Assembly (NCBI RefSeq): GCF_003732705.1
Contig: NZ_MOBR01000041.1
Coordinates: 62,001-126,000 of the forward strand
DNA from: Pseudomonas frederiksbergensis
GTDB lineage: Bacteria; Pseudomonadota; Gammaproteobacteria; Pseudomonadales; Pseudomonadaceae
Reading direction: 5' to 3'
DNA length: 64,000 bases
In this document: positions 16,901 to 26,061 of the stretch, piece after piece
How positions within the stretch are numbered: position 1 is the stretch's first letter
Layout of the letters: every line of letters starts with the position of its first letter
Translations under genes and position numbers: made by a program
The notes under the pieces: generated by a model
What the model was told of the DNA's origin: nothing
Database searches by the model: none
What the model saw: only the letters and a program-made list of their open reading frames with translations

Positions 16901-19900
16901 TATCGAAACCGCTGACCGCCTCGCTGAAGGTGATGGTCACCAAGGAGGTTTCGCCGGCACTCAGGGTAGGGTCGGCGACCACGATAGTGGCGGTCGGACG
17001 CAGGCTGTCGATCACGTAGTTGTTGGAGTCGGTGGTGCCCGAGCCGGCGTTGCTCGCCAAATCCTGCACACCGGTGTTGTCCAGGGTGATGACGTTGGTC
17101 GCGTCGTTGACGCTGGTGGTCGGCGTGAAGGTCGCGGTCCACGTAATGCCGCCGTCGGCGCTGCTCACTGCGGTGAGCGTACCGTTGGCAATGCTCAGGT
17201 CGGCGTTGGTAAAACCGCTGACCGCCTCGCTGAACGTGATGGTCACCAGCGAAGTCTGGCCCAGTGCCAATGTCGGATCGGCGACGACGATGGTCGCGGT
17301 CGGCCGCACGGTATCGATGGCGTAGTTGTTCGAATCGGTGGTGCCGGTGCCGGCGTTACCCGAGGCGTTCTGCACGCCGGTGTTATCCAGGGTGATCAGG
17401 TTGCTCGCGTCGGTGATGGCGGTGGTCGGGGTGAAGGTCGCCGTCCAGGTGATGCCGCCATCGCTGCTGCTCACTGCGGTGAGTGTGCCGTTGGCGATGG
17501 TCAGGTCGGCGTTGCTGAAACCGGTCACGGCCTCGCTGAAGGTAATGGTCACCAGCGAGGTTTCACCGATGTTCAGCGCGTTGTCGGCGACCACAATGGT
17601 GGCGGTCGGCAGCACGGTGTCGATGGTGAAGTTGGCCGAGTTGGTGATGCCGACCCCGGCGTTGCCGGCGAGATCGGCCACGCCGCCGTTGTTCAGGCTG
17701 ATCAGGTTGGTGGTTTCGCGCACGCCAACCGTCGGCGTGAAGGTCGCGGTCCAAGTGATGCCGCCATCGCTGCTGCTGACCGCGCTCAAGGTGCCGTTCG
17801 GAATGCTCAAGTCGCTGTTGTCAAATCCGCTGACCGCCTCGCTGAAGGTGATGGTCACCAGCGAGGTTTCGCCGGCACTCAGGGTTGGGTCGGCGACCAC
17901 GATAGTGGCGGTCGGACGCAGGCTGTCGATCACGTAGTTGTTGGAATCGGTGGTGCCCGCGCCAGCGTTGCCGGCCACGTCCGCGACCCCGGTGTTGTTC
18001 AGCGTAATGATGTTGGTCGCATCGTTGACGCTGCCGCTCGGGGTGAAGGTCGCGGTGTAGGTGATGTTGTCGCTGGTGGTCAGGCCACTCAGACTGCCGT
18101 TTTCCACCGTGAAGTCGGCGAGGGTCAGGCCGGTCACCGCTTCGTTGAAGGTAATGGTCACCACCGAGGTTTGGCCGAGGGCCAGGGTCGGATCGGCAAC
18201 GACGATGGTCGCGGTAGGGCGCTGGGTGTCGATGGCGTAGTTGTTCGAATCGGTGCTGCCGACGCCGACGTTGCCGGAGACAGTGGCTTGTACGCCGGTG
18301 TTGTCCAGGGTGACCAGGTTGCTCGCATCGGTGATGGCGCTGGTCGGGGTGAAGGTCGCGGTCCAGGTAATCCCGCCGTCGCTGCTGCTGACTGCCGTCA
18401 ATGTGCCGTTGGCGATGGTCAAGTCAGCGTTGGTGAATCCGGTCACGGCTTCGGAGAAGGTGATGGTCACCACTGAGGTTTCGCCAATGCTCAGCGCATT
18501 GTCGGCAACCACGATGGTCGCGGTCGGCGCCACGGTGTCGACGGTGTAATTGCCAGAGTTGGTGGTGCCCGTGCCCGCGTTACCGGCCAGGTCGGCGATG
18601 CCGGTGTTGGCCAGGGTAATGATGTTGGTCGTGTCTTTGACGCCAGCGGTCGGGGTGAAAGTCGCGGTCCAGGTGATGCCGCCGTCGCTGCTGCTGACGG
18701 CAGTCAATGTGCCGTTGGCAATCGCCAGGTCGGCGTTGGTGAAACCGCTGACCGCCTCAGAGAAGGTGATGGTCACCAACGAGGTTTCACCGACGCTCAG
18801 GGCCGGGTCGGCGAGGACGATGGTCGCCGTCGGGCGCTGGGTGTCGATCACGTAGTTGCTGGAGTCGGTAGTGCCGCTGCCAGCGTTGCCCGCCAAATCC
18901 TGCACACCGGTGTTGTCCAGGGTGATCACGTTGGTCGCGTCGGTGATGCTGGCGCTCGGTGTGAAGGTCGCGGTCCAGGTAATGCCGCCATCGGCGCTGC
19001 TCACCGCCGTCAATGTGCCGTTGGCAATGGTCAGGTCGGCGTTGGTAAAACCGCTGACCGCTTCACTGAAGGTGATGGTCACCAGCGAGGTGTCGCCGAT
19101 TTTCAGCGCGGTGTCCGCCAACACAATCGAGGCCGTCGGGCGCACGGTGTCGACGGTGTAGTTGCCGGAGTTGGTGACGCCTGTGCCGACGTTGCCGGAG
19201 CTGGTCGCCTGAATACCGGTGTTGTCCAGCGTGATGATGTTGGTCGCGTCGTTGATGCTGGTGGTCGGCGTGAACGTCGCGGTCCAGGTAATCCCGCCAT
19301 CGCTGCTGCTCACGGCGGTCAACGTGCCGTTGGCAAGGGTCAGGTCGGCGTTGGTGAAACCGGTGACGGCCTGGCTGAAGGTGATGGTCACCAAGGACGT
19401 ATCGCCGATTTTCAGCGCGGTGTCGGCCAATACAATGGTCGCGGTCGGGCGCACGGTGTCGACGATGTAGTTGTTCGAGTTGGTGGTGCCGCTGCCGGCA
19501 TTGCCTTGCAGGTCAGCCACGCCGGTGTTGGCCAGGGTGATGACGTTGGTTGTATCGCTGACGCTGGCGGTCGGGGTGAAGGTCGCGGTCCAGGTGATGC
19601 CGCCGTCGCCGCTGGTCACTGCGGTCAGCGTGCCGTTGGCGATAGACAGATCGGCGTTGGTGAAACCGCTCACGGCTTCGCTGAAGGTGATGGTCACCAG
19701 CGAGGTTTCACCGGCACTCAAATTGGTGTCGGCGACCACGATGGTCGCGGTTGGACGTGCGGTGTCGACCGTGTAGTTGGCGGAATTGGTGGTGCCAGTG
19801 CCGGCGTTGCCTGCCAAATCCTGCACGCCGGTGTTGTCCAGGGTGATGACGTTGGTCGTGTCGGTGATGCTGGTGGATGGCGTGAACGTGCCCGTCCAGG

Positions 19901-22541
19901 TGATGCCGCCATCGGCGCTGCTCACCGCCGTCATGGTGCCGTTGGCGAGGGTCAGGTCGGCGTTGGTGAAACCGCTGACCGCTTCGCTGAAGGTGATGGT
20001 CACCAGCGAGGTGTCGCCGATTTTCAACGCGGTGTCCGCCATCACGATGGTCGCCGTCGGGCGCTGGGTGTCGATGGCGTAGTTGTTCGAGTTGGTCACG
20101 CCGACGCCGGCGTTGCCGGACAGGTCTTGCACGCCGGTCTTGTCCAGGGTGATGAGGTTGGTGCTGTCGGTCAGGCCGGCGGTCGGCGTGAAGGTCGCCG
20201 TCCAGGTGACGCCGCCGTCGCCGCTGGTCACCGCCGTGAGTGTGCCGTTGGCGATGGTCAGGTCGGCGTTGGTGAAACCGGTCACGGCTTCACTGAAGGT
20301 GATGGTCACCAACGAGGTTTCGCTGCTATTGAGCGCGTTGTCCGCGACGACAATGGTCGCCGTCGGCGCCACTGTGTCGTGGATCACGTAGTTGTTGGAG
20401 GTGCCGGAACCGGTGCCGACGTTGCCCGACAAATCCTGCACACCCGTAGTGTCGAGGGTGATGCTGTTGGTCGATGCATTGATATTGCCCGCCGCCGTCA
20501 GGGTCGCGGTCCAGGTGATGCCGCCGTCGCTGCTGCTCACGGCCGACAGTGTGCCGTTGGCCACGGTCAGGTCGGCGTTGGTGAAATTATTCACGGCCTC
20601 GCTGAAGGTGATGGTCACCAGCGAGGTACCACCGGAGTTCAGGTTGGTGGTGCCGACCACGATGCTGGACACCGTCGGCGGCGTCACGTCCGGCAGGTAG
20701 TTGGTATTGACCACACCGCCGTCGTTGAAGATGTTGTTCACCGCCGCCGGGACGCTGCCCGTACTGCCGCCGCCCACCGCCAAGCCACCCGCGCCGCTGC
20801 CGCCGGCGTTGCCGGCCAGGGCGCCAAAGTTGGCCGCCGTCATCAACAGCGTGCCTTTGTTCCAGATCGCGCCCACGCCTTTGCCGGCCGCGCCACCGTT
20901 GTCAGAGGAGCCCCCCAGCCCACCGCCACCGCCGCCACCGCCACCGGCCGCGACGTTGTTGGAGATGACGGACGTACCGACCACCGTCAGGGTGCCGGTG
21001 GAGGCGTTGTAGATACCGCCAGACGCCGAAGAACCGGCCCGACCGGCATGGTCCCAACCGGAACCACCGCCACCGCCACCGATGGACACCGTGCCGTTGG
21101 TCGCCGTGCCGCCGCTGCCGCCGCTACTGTAATTGGACGCGCCGATGCCGCCGGCACCGCCGACGGTGGTCCCGCCTTTGCCGCCCATGTAGTTGACGTT
21201 GTAGGTGCCGCCATTCCCGCCACTGCCCGCCCCGCCGGCCGTACCGGCATACACGCCAGTGCCGAAACCGGCAGTGCCACCATGACCACCGGTTTGACCG
21301 CCCAGCGCACCGCCACCACCACCGCCACCGCCGACCGCACCGCCGACATAAGGCGCGGTAACGCCACCGCCGCCACCGCCGCCCGAGGCTGCGTTATCGG
21401 TCACGGTGACGTTTCTGAGGGTCAGGTTGCCGGAGTTGAGAATCCCGCCACCCATCGCCCCGGCACCGTCGGTGCCCGCCGCCGCACCCACACCGGCCAC
21501 CATGCCCTGCTTGATGACCAAGCCGTCGAAGGTCGCCGTGATCCCGGAGTTAACCTGTATCACGCGGGTTTTGTACTGGCCGTTCAGGGTGATATCGGCA
21601 ACGCCGTCGTTATTCAGGTCGCCGTCAATGGTGACGTTCTTGGTGACGGTCAGTTGCGAGTTCAGGCCAATGATCATGCTGGTACTGAAGGTGACGGTGT
21701 CACCGGCCACGGCACTGGACAGGGCGGTACGCAACGAACCCACGCCGCTGTCGGCGTTGTTGACCACGGTCAGCGTCGCCAGGCTGTACTGGTAACCGGC
21801 CATGGACTCGGATGACAACACGCTGCGGCTTTCAATACTGCCGGTGGCGATTTCCAGGTTCCAGTCGCCGCCCACGCCGGTGCGGTTGGTGGACGCGGCG
21901 ATGTCGCGCCCGGTGAGCTGCGCCAGCGAGTCGACAAAACTCACGCCGCGTTCATCGGCGCCGGTATTACAGGCGTAGATCAGGATGTCGCCACCGACGT
22001 TCATATCCTTGCCGATCTGCGCCAGCACATCGCTGCGCTCGGCAACGTTGTCCGCCGACAGGTAGCTGTTACCCAGCCATAGGTCGCCGGCATTGCCGTG
22101 GGCGATGATCTGCACCGAACTCACGCCCTGATGGGTGTCGAGGTAAGCGGCAATCTGCTGCAAGCCGTCCTTGGTCGCGTCCAGCGTCACCACTTCGGTG
22201 CCCGGTGCCACGCCTTTGAGCAGGCTGTCGGTGTCTTTGATGCGCGAATCGACGAACACCACGCTCTGCCCAGGTACGGCAGTGGGTGTGGCCGCCGGCG
22301 CGGGAGTCGCGGCGGAGGCGTTGTCTGCCTGGCCGTGGGTGTCTTTGCTCGCCGTCGGGTGGTCGGCAGCGGGCGGCTTGGCGGCATCAGCCGTGGGGTG
22401 ACTGTCCGGTTGGGCCGCATCGGCCACGGTGGCCGCGACGGCGCCGTCGAACAGCATGCGCGGTTCCAGGGACATGATCATCGGCGATGCCAGTACGCGA
22501 GCGCCCTGGGCCTTGTGCGATTTGCCGTTGTTCCACCACAT
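13983..22541 (-). CDS. Giant repetitive surface protein: LEPR motif, DUF4347, Gly-rich region, 20 Ig-like repeats
   Basis: The product has about 2852 residues. ATG at 22541 (MWWNNGKSHKAQ) has GGTGA 5 nt upstream; GTG 22550 is the alternative. Order: LEPRMLFDGA at about residues 25-34 (the LEPR-XLL type of N-terminal motif of very large exported proteins); an Ala/Pro/Thr linker; DUF4347 (about 93-255) with IIAHG (His148) and IYACNTG (Cys191); a parallel-beta-like stretch; a Gly-rich region (about 360-600); twenty 102-residue Ig-like repeats (about 617-2660); and a C-terminus with no RTX nonapeptides, ending in a helical QQLQELKDTEQRQ tail. No classical Sec signal is seen. It leads an operon with an outer-membrane factor and modification enzymes. 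Adhesin or surface-layer function is inferred. Confidence 0.9.
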   Translation of the reverse strand: MWWNNGKSHKAQGARVLASPMIMSLEPRMLFDGAVAATVADAAQPDSHPTADAAKPPAADHPTASKDTHGQADNASAATPAPAATPTAVPGQSVVFVDSRIKDTDSLLKGVAPGTEVVTLDATKDGLQQIAAYLDTHQGVSSVQIIAHGNAGDLWLGNSYLSADNVAERSDVLAQIGKDMNVGGDILIYACNTGADERGVSFVDSLAQLTGRDIAASTNRTGVGGDWNLEIATGSIESRSVLSSESMAGYQYSLATLTVVNNADSGVGSLRTALSSAVAGDTVTFSTSMIIGLNSQLTVTKNVTIDGDLNNDGVADITLNGQYKTRVIQVNSGITATFDGLVIKQGMVAGVGAAAGTDGAGAMGGGILNSGNLTLRNVTVTDNAASGGGGGGGVTAPYVGGAVGGGGGGGGALGGQTGGHGGTAGFGTGVYAGTAGGAGSGGNGGTYNVNYMGGKGGTTVGGAGGIGASNYSSGGSGGTATNGTVSIGGGGGGSGWDHAGRAGSSASGGIYNASTGTLTVVGTSVISNNVAAGGGGGGGGGLGGSSDNGGAAGKGVGAIWNKGTLLMTAANFGALAGNAGGSGAGGLAVGGGSTGSVPAAVNNIFNDGGVVNTNYLPDVTPPTVSSIVVGTTNLNSGGTSLVTITFSEAVNNFTNADLTVANGTLSAVSSSDGGITWTATLTAAGNINASTNSITLDTTGVQDLSGNVGTGSGTSNNYVIHDTVAPTATIVVADNALNSSETSLVTITFSEAVTGFTNADLTIANGTLTAVTSGDGGVTWTATFTPTAGLTDSTNLITLDKTGVQDLSGNAGVGVTNSNNYAIDTQRPTATIVMADTALKIGDTSLVTITFSEAVSGFTNADLTLANGTMTAVSSADGGITWTGTFTPSTSITDTTNVITLDNTGVQDLAGNAGTGTTNSANYTVDTARPTATIVVADTNLSAGETSLVTITFSEAVSGFTNADLSIANGTLTAVTSGDGGITWTATFTPTASVSDTTNVITLANTGVADLQGNAGSGTTNSNNYIVDTVRPTATIVLADTALKIGDTSLVTITFSQAVTGFTNADLTLANGTLTAVSSSDGGITWTATFTPTTSINDATNIITLDNTGIQATSSGNVGTGVTNSGNYTVDTVRPTASIVLADTALKIGDTSLVTITFSEAVSGFTNADLTIANGTLTAVSSADGGITWTATFTPSASITDATNVITLDNTGVQDLAGNAGSGTTDSSNYVIDTQRPTATIVLADPALSVGETSLVTITFSEAVSGFTNADLAIANGTLTAVSSSDGGITWTATFTPTAGVKDTTNIITLANTGIADLAGNAGTGTTNSGNYTVDTVAPTATIVVADNALSIGETSVVTITFSEAVTGFTNADLTIANGTLTAVSSSDGGITWTATFTPTSAITDASNLVTLDNTGVQATVSGNVGVGSTDSNNYAIDTQRPTATIVVADPTLALGQTSVVTITFNEAVTGLTLADFTVENGSLSGLTTSDNITYTATFTPSGSVNDATNIITLNNTGVADVAGNAGAGTTDSNNYVIDSLRPTATIVVADPTLSAGETSLVTITFSEAVSGFDNSDLSIPNGTLSAVSSSDGGITWTATFTPTVGVRETTNLISLNNGGVADLAGNAGVGITNSANFTIDTVLPTATIVVADNALNIGETSLVTITFSEAVTGFSNADLTIANGTLTAVSSSDGGITWTATFTPTTAITDASNLITLDNTGVQNASGNAGTGTTDSNNYAIDTVRPTATIVVADPTLALGQTSLVTITFSEAVSGFTNADLSIANGTLTAVSSADGGITWTATFTPTTSVNDATNVITLDNTGVQDLASNAGSGTTDSNNYVIDSLRPTATIVVADPTLSAGETSLVTITFSEAVSGFDNSDLSVPNGTLSAVSSSDGGITWTGTFTPTVGVRDTTNLITLNNGGVADLAGNAGTGVTNSANFTIDTVLPTATIVVADNALNIGETSLVTITFSEAVTGFSNADLTIANGTLSAVSSSDGGITWTATFTPTSAVTDASNLITLDNSGVQNASGNAGTGTTDSNNYAIDTQRPTATIVVADAALGVGQTTQVTITFSEAVSGFDNSDLTIDNGTLSNVTSSDGGITWTATLTPLAGITDTSNIVRLDNTGVQDLSGNTGSGTTDSNNYAIDSQRPTATIVLSDTTLKPGETSLVTITFSEAVSGFDNSDLSIANGTLSAVSSSDGGITWTATFTPTLGVTDATNVITLNNTGVADVAGNAGAGTTDSANYVVETQVPTATIVVADNALKAGETSLVTITFSEAVSGFTNADLTLANGTLSNVASSDGGITWTATFTPTVNVTDTTNLISLDNSGVVNGSGNSGVGVTDSNNYAIDTARPTATIVVTDNRLGIGETTTVTITFTEAVSGFDLSDLSVANGNLSNLLSSDGGKTWTATLTPTANINDTTNLILLDNSNVADAAGNAGAGIAISNNYALDATRPTATIVVANPNLGMGQTTLVTITFSEVVNNFDLSDLSVTNGELTNLASSDGGKTWTATFTPTANITDPSNFIALDTSNVSDLAGNLGDGVAVSNNYVIDGERPSATVVVANPNLGVGQTSLVTFSFNEAVSGFDLSDVSVANGTLSNLSSNDGGKTWTATLTPTSNLSNANNAISLNVAGVTDGSGNAGSGTSQSNGYAINTVPAPTATVVVVSPDPEFRVSQPVVVPDQPHLPLQPVIFAAPTGTLASPLTFAPLFEDRVLGDGIRPLGDIFINRGALAPSFIAQVFASSDSGAGDGSGHGFLGFGGGDGGVFGSSTLSSLFNQDTGAERDSLNSFGNHSIRGGDASQGLRGVFGAPTLGQQLQELKDTEQRQVNSLAAALQQVGISEMQA
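14560..20690 (-). repeat. Twenty tandem 306-bp (102-aa) Ig-like repeats
   Basis: Each unit follows PTATIVVADxxLxxGETSLVTITFSEAV, FTNADLTIANG, DGGITWTATFTPT, TNLITLDNTGV, then NSNNYxID. Counting PTA(T/S)IV-type starts gives 20 units. Most are 102 residues, a few 103-104, one shorter (the LADFTVEN unit). Adjacent groups share variants: TLALGQ-SAGETS-NIGETS units recur in the same order, which suggests duplication of blocks of three. This repeat structure creates long spurious open frames on the plus strand. Confidence 0.92.
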
Positions 22542-22569
22542 GCTGCTCACCGAAATCGAACTTTTATGA

Positions 22570-22604
22570 CAGCCAATAAAAAGCCGCGATCAATTGATCG
22601 CGGC
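22570..22604 (-). terminator. Rho-independent terminator between sulfotransferase and giant-protein gene
   Basis: A perfect 22-bp palindrome at 22583-22604 (11-bp arms, GCCGCGATCAA type) is followed on the minus strand by TTTTTATT. The palindrome includes the sulfotransferase stop codon (22590-22592). Only about 30 bp separate it from the giant gene, so either that gene is reached by readthrough or its promoter lies within the sulfotransferase gene. Confidence 0.75.
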
Positions 22605-23438
22605 GTCTGATTTCATACGGATGACATTGGCGGCGCTGGATGATCCATCGTGCCAAAAGGATAACTCTGCGTATTTGTCGAAGAGGTCCGGCGGCAGGAT
22701 CGTTCGCCGGGACTGCAAGGCGACCTTGGGTTTGACCCGATGCAACCCCGAGACGCCCAGGGCCTGGTCAAACTCCGGCGCGTCGTAGACGAGGTTGTCG
22801 AAATCATGCTCGAACCACGGCTCGCCGATGAATTCGTAGACCAGTCGAAGTACCCTCTCGGGCGCCTGGCTGAGCAGGTCGTAATCGATAATCAGCAAGG
22901 AGTCGGCGTTTTCGCCGTAATAGGCTTCTTTGAGTGCGGTCCAGGCAAAACCCACCAGGCGATTGCGCTGGGCCAGGGTTTCACAACGGCTATAGACGGT
23001 GTTGCGCTCGATTTCGTCGTTGAACAGCTTGGTGTTCTCGAACGGGTTAGCGCGGTACAAGCGCTCAAGGCTGTCCATCACCCAGGCGACGTTGCGCACA
23101 CAGGCAATGGTTTTGGCTTGGGGAAACAGGTCCTGCAACGCGGGCAAGCGTGCGCACCACTGACGATTGGTATCGAAGATGACGGGTTTGTCGGCCTGCT
23201 CGGCGTAGTAGGAGTCGAACAACCCGCGCAACAGACGACGCCGCATAGGCTTGTCGATCACAGCACCGAACTCGCTGCCGGCGCTGCATTGTTCCAGAAC
23301 ACTGGTGAAGAGTGTGCCGACCGGGCTGCTCATGCCCGCATGAAAACGCGGGTTCTGCAGAAGAATAGCCGACAGCAGGGTGGAACCTGAGCGCGGCAAA
23401 CCGGAGATAAAGTGGAACTGCTGCAATCCCTTCACCAT
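22590..23438 (-). CDS. Sulfotransferase-family protein upstream of the giant-protein gene
   Basis: The product is about 282 residues. The N-terminal phosphosulfate loop HFISGLPRSGSTLLSAILL (about 9-27) and the later ACVRNVAWVMDSLERLYRAN region mark a PAPS-dependent sulfotransferase. The ATG at 23438 (MVKGLQQFHF) has AAAGGGA about 9 nt upstream, and family members start close to the loop. It ends in a terminator hairpin just before the giant gene. With the second sulfotransferase (10104-11063) and the cysC gene it brackets the giant protein, which makes sulfation of that protein, or of a glycan on it, plausible but unproven. Confidence 0.83.
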   Translation of the reverse strand: MVKGLQQFHFISGLPRSGSTLLSAILLQNPRFHAGMSSPVGTLFTSVLEQCSAGSEFGAVIDKPMRRRLLRGLFDSYYAEQADKPVIFDTNRQWCARLPALQDLFPQAKTIACVRNVAWVMDSLERLYRANPFENTKLFNDEIERNTVYSRCETLAQRNRLVGFAWTALKEAYYGENADSLLIIDYDLLSQAPERVLRLVYEFIGEPWFEHDFDNLVYDAPEFDQALGVSGLHRVKPKVALQSRRTILPPDLFDKYAELSFWHDGSSSAANVIRMKSDAAIN

Positions 23439-23586
23439 AGTCAAAAGTCCCTTTGTAGGTCGAGCGTAATCCATTGCAACGTAGAGCGACTAGTGGTGTT
23501 TTGATATCAATTCGAAGCTAAAAAGCCAGCTTTCCTTTGAAAGTAGCGCGCCAGACGTGGTGAAACGTTTAATCAGGCCACTGAAA

Positions 23587-25185
23587 TTATTTGTCCCGGT
23601 CCCCGTGTCCCATCAAAAACAACCGCGCCCGGTTATTGCCTGCTGCCGTTTCACTGACTTTTTGCCAGCCTGCGGGCAGCGGGGCGAATTCATCGGGCTG
23701 GTCGGCGGTACTGATCAACCACACACGTCCTGTACCTGAAGGTAGTTCACTGAGGCGATCGAGGTAGATTTTTTGCGCGTTGTCATCGACCAGCGTGCCA
23801 AACCCGTAGGCATTCGGGCGGCTGGAAGCACCCTCGGCCGAGGGCGGCGTGTAGAGCAATGGCGCGGCGTTGGTGTGGTTGTAATAGACATAGGGCATGT
23901 ACCAGAGCAGGTCGCTGATAACGATCCGGTCGCCCTCGACGTAATGCTGATTGACGAACTCGACCATCACGCTGGTCTGGTCATTCACATCCACCGTGGC
24001 GTTGGTCTTGAGTCCCACCAGTTCAGTGCCGAGCAACAGCACCAGCAATGCCAGCGCCACCACGCGAAAGCCGTCCAGCAGCCGATCGATGGCCAGCCCC
24101 AGGATCAACGGCAACCCCAGGGCAAAAGCGGTCAGGTAGCGCTCGATAAACACCGGCGAGATAAACGACACGCCGAACACCAGCAGCAGCGGGACCAGGG
24201 TGTACAGCGCCAGCAAGGCACTCCAGCGATAGAGGCTGCGATCACGGACCACCGTCAGCACAATCACCACGAGCAAGAGCGCTGGCAGAGCGGCGAACAT
24301 CAGCCACGGCAAGTTATCGCCATCGTCCTGGATCATATAGTCCCAGATCATCGATGGCAGCGAACTCAGGCTGACGGGCAGCTCCCAGCCCACGTCACCA
24401 TTGGCTTTGAGCGCATCCATGTGCTGAATCAAATCGATCAGGCCAGGCAACCAGGGCAGGAACAGCACCACAATCGCGACGTTGGCCAGCCACCAGGGCG
24501 GCCGGGTGATGTGCTTCATCGGATGAGTCGGGTGCAAACGCAAGACCAGCAGGTACGCCCAATGCACAATCACGCAAAGGGCCGTGAAGTAGTGGGTGTA
24601 GAACCCCGCCGCCATCAACAGGGCGTAGATCACCAGATGTCGCGTATGCCGGGGCTGCTTGACCCAGTACACCAGCGCAATCGTCGCGCCGAGCAACCAC
24701 AGCCCCAGCAGCGAGTACATCCGTACTTCCTGGCTGTAGCGCACCGCCGTGGGCAGTAAGGCCAGCAACAGACCGGCCAGCAGCGCGGCACGGGGATTGG
24801 CCATCAGCCGCACCAGCCAGAAACCCAGCGCCACCGTGGCAATACCCGGCAATGCACTCAGGCTGCGGATTGAGAAAATGCCGTTGCCGAATACTTCGAT
24901 CCAGCCGTGCAACACCATGAAATACAGCGGCGGGTGCACGTCATGGGCGGCGTGAAACCAGATATCGCCCAATGAATACTGGCTCATCAACAGGCTTGAG
25001 CCTTCGTCGCCCCAAATGGCGGCGGCGGTGAGGTAGTAAAAACGTACAGCCGCGGCCAACACCAGAATCAGCCAGAACCCGTAATCAGCCAGCCATTGCG
25101 GCAGCGGCGAAAACGCGGTGGATTGGGTGCGACCGGCACGTCCATCCGGCCGGCCGGTCAGTTCTGTTTCCCTGCGGTACTTCAT
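23587..25185 (-). CDS. GT39-like integral membrane glycosyltransferase (ArnT/PMT superfamily)
   Basis: This 532-residue protein has a large N-terminal membrane part with about ten or more helices and a soluble C-terminal region (about 405-532). The first periplasmic loop carries the acidic pair in IWGDEGSS (Asp60-Glu61) and HDVHPPLYF, hallmarks of the GT-C dolichyl/undecaprenyl-phosphate-sugar transferases. Such enzymes move a sugar from a lipid carrier to a protein or lipid in the periplasm. It starts at ATG 25185 with GGGGA upstream and diverges from the tail-collar gene. Location beside the giant surface protein suggests it may glycosylate it; the acceptor is not known. Confidence 0.8.
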   Translation of the reverse strand: MKYRRETELTGRPDGRAGRTQSTAFSPLPQWLADYGFWLILVLAAAVRFYYLTAAAIWGDEGSSLLMSQYSLGDIWFHAAHDVHPPLYFMVLHGWIEVFGNGIFSIRSLSALPGIATVALGFWLVRLMANPRAALLAGLLLALLPTAVRYSQEVRMYSLLGLWLLGATIALVYWVKQPRHTRHLVIYALLMAAGFYTHYFTALCVIVHWAYLLVLRLHPTHPMKHITRPPWWLANVAIVVLFLPWLPGLIDLIQHMDALKANGDVGWELPVSLSSLPSMIWDYMIQDDGDNLPWLMFAALPALLLVVIVLTVVRDRSLYRWSALLALYTLVPLLLVFGVSFISPVFIERYLTAFALGLPLILGLAIDRLLDGFRVVALALLVLLLGTELVGLKTNATVDVNDQTSVMVEFVNQHYVEGDRIVISDLLWYMPYVYYNHTNAAPLLYTPPSAEGASSRPNAYGFGTLVDDNAQKIYLDRLSELPSGTGRVWLISTADQPDEFAPLPAGWQKVSETAAGNNRARLFLMGHGDRDK

Positions 25186-25381
25186 GCATTCCCCGCCTGG
25201 TCAAAAAAATCTGATCACTCTTGGAGCCCTCAGCACGCCCGGGAGTTCGCTCGATGCTGCCCCCATCTTTGTGAGAACGCAATCCAGCGACTTTTACATC
25301 AGCGTCTACGCTGAGGAGTGGCCCGGACAGTAGCGTCGAGCCAGTACGGTCTCCTCCAAAAACCACATGGATGAAATAACT

Positions 25382-26005
25382 ATGGACGTGTTTCTCGGAA
25401 CCATTCTTCCCTTCGGCTTCCCCTATGCTCCCAGCGGTTGGATGCAAGCCAACGGGCAGACGCTGCCGGTCAACCAGTACAACGCGCTGTTCGCTTTACT
25501 GGGTGTGATCTATGGCGGTAACGGGCAGCAAACTTTCATGCTGCCCAACCTGTGCGGGCGCCTGCCGATGCACCAGGGACAAGGCGTCAATCTGACGAAC
25601 CGGACCATCGGTGAAGTCATCGGCACGGAAAACACCAGCGTTTTGTTGGCTAACCTGCCGCCTCACGCCCCCGTCATCACCGCCACCGCCACCTCGGCCC
25701 TGACCGCCAGCACCACGGTCAACCTCGCCAGTGTCGCCAGCACCCCCACTACCGCGCCGTCGAATGACAATGCCTACATTGGCGCCTCTATTGCCTCGGG
25801 ACCGACCTCCGCCGCGATTTTCTCGACCGCGCAGGGCGCCAATCCGATCGCGCTCAAAGGCGTCAACAGCACCGTGGGCGGCACCGTCAACGTGACCGCC
25901 ACCGCGCAGACCATCGGCAGCGGCTCACCGCTGGGCATCGTCAACCCGGTTCTGGTGGTGAACTTCTGTGTCGCCCTGCAAGGGCTTTTCCCTTCGCGCA
26001 ACTGA
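25382..26005 (+). CDS. Phage tail-collar-type (MdpB-like) protein
   Basis: This 207-residue protein begins with the tail-collar signature MDVFLGTILPFGFPYAPSGW. It continues MQANGQTLPVNQYNALFALLGVIYGGNGQQTFMLPNLCGRLPMHQGQG, then a Thr/Ala/Ser-rich beta region, and ends IVNPVLVVNFCVALQGLFPS. Such proteins occur in tail fibres and also as chromosomal 'microcystin-dependent protein' homologues. No other phage genes are near, so this is not a prophage piece. I choose ATG 25382 over 25367 because the family starts at this motif. A terminator-like hairpin follows, then DUF6916. Confidence 0.85.
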   Translation: MDVFLGTILPFGFPYAPSGWMQANGQTLPVNQYNALFALLGVIYGGNGQQTFMLPNLCGRLPMHQGQGVNLTNRTIGEVIGTENTSVLLANLPPHAPVITATATSALTASTTVNLASVASTPTTAPSNDNAYIGASIASGPTSAAIFSTAQGANPIALKGVNSTVGGTVNVTATAQTIGSGSPLGIVNPVLVVNFCVALQGLFPSRN

Positions 26006-26012
26006 CCCAAGT

Positions 26013-26047
26013 GTCGGGGCCTAATGGCCCCGACCTTCTATTTTTTT
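26013..26047 (+). terminator. Rho-independent terminator after the tail-collar gene
   Basis: A perfect hairpin with 9-bp arms (GTCGGGGCC/GGCCCCGAC, loop TAAT, 26013-26034) is followed by cttctattttttt. It lies 8 nt after the stop and before the DUF6916 ribosome site GGGAG, so it may set a lower level of the second gene. Confidence 0.8.
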
Positions 26048-26061
26048 CAGGGAGCAGATTC

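Noticed and set aside
15777..18476. 899-codon plus-strand open frame and a ladder of roughly 101-codon plus-strand frames inside the giant-protein gene
   Set aside because: They recur every 306 bp opposite the Ig-like repeats, so they are repeat shadows with no ribosome sites or family similarity.
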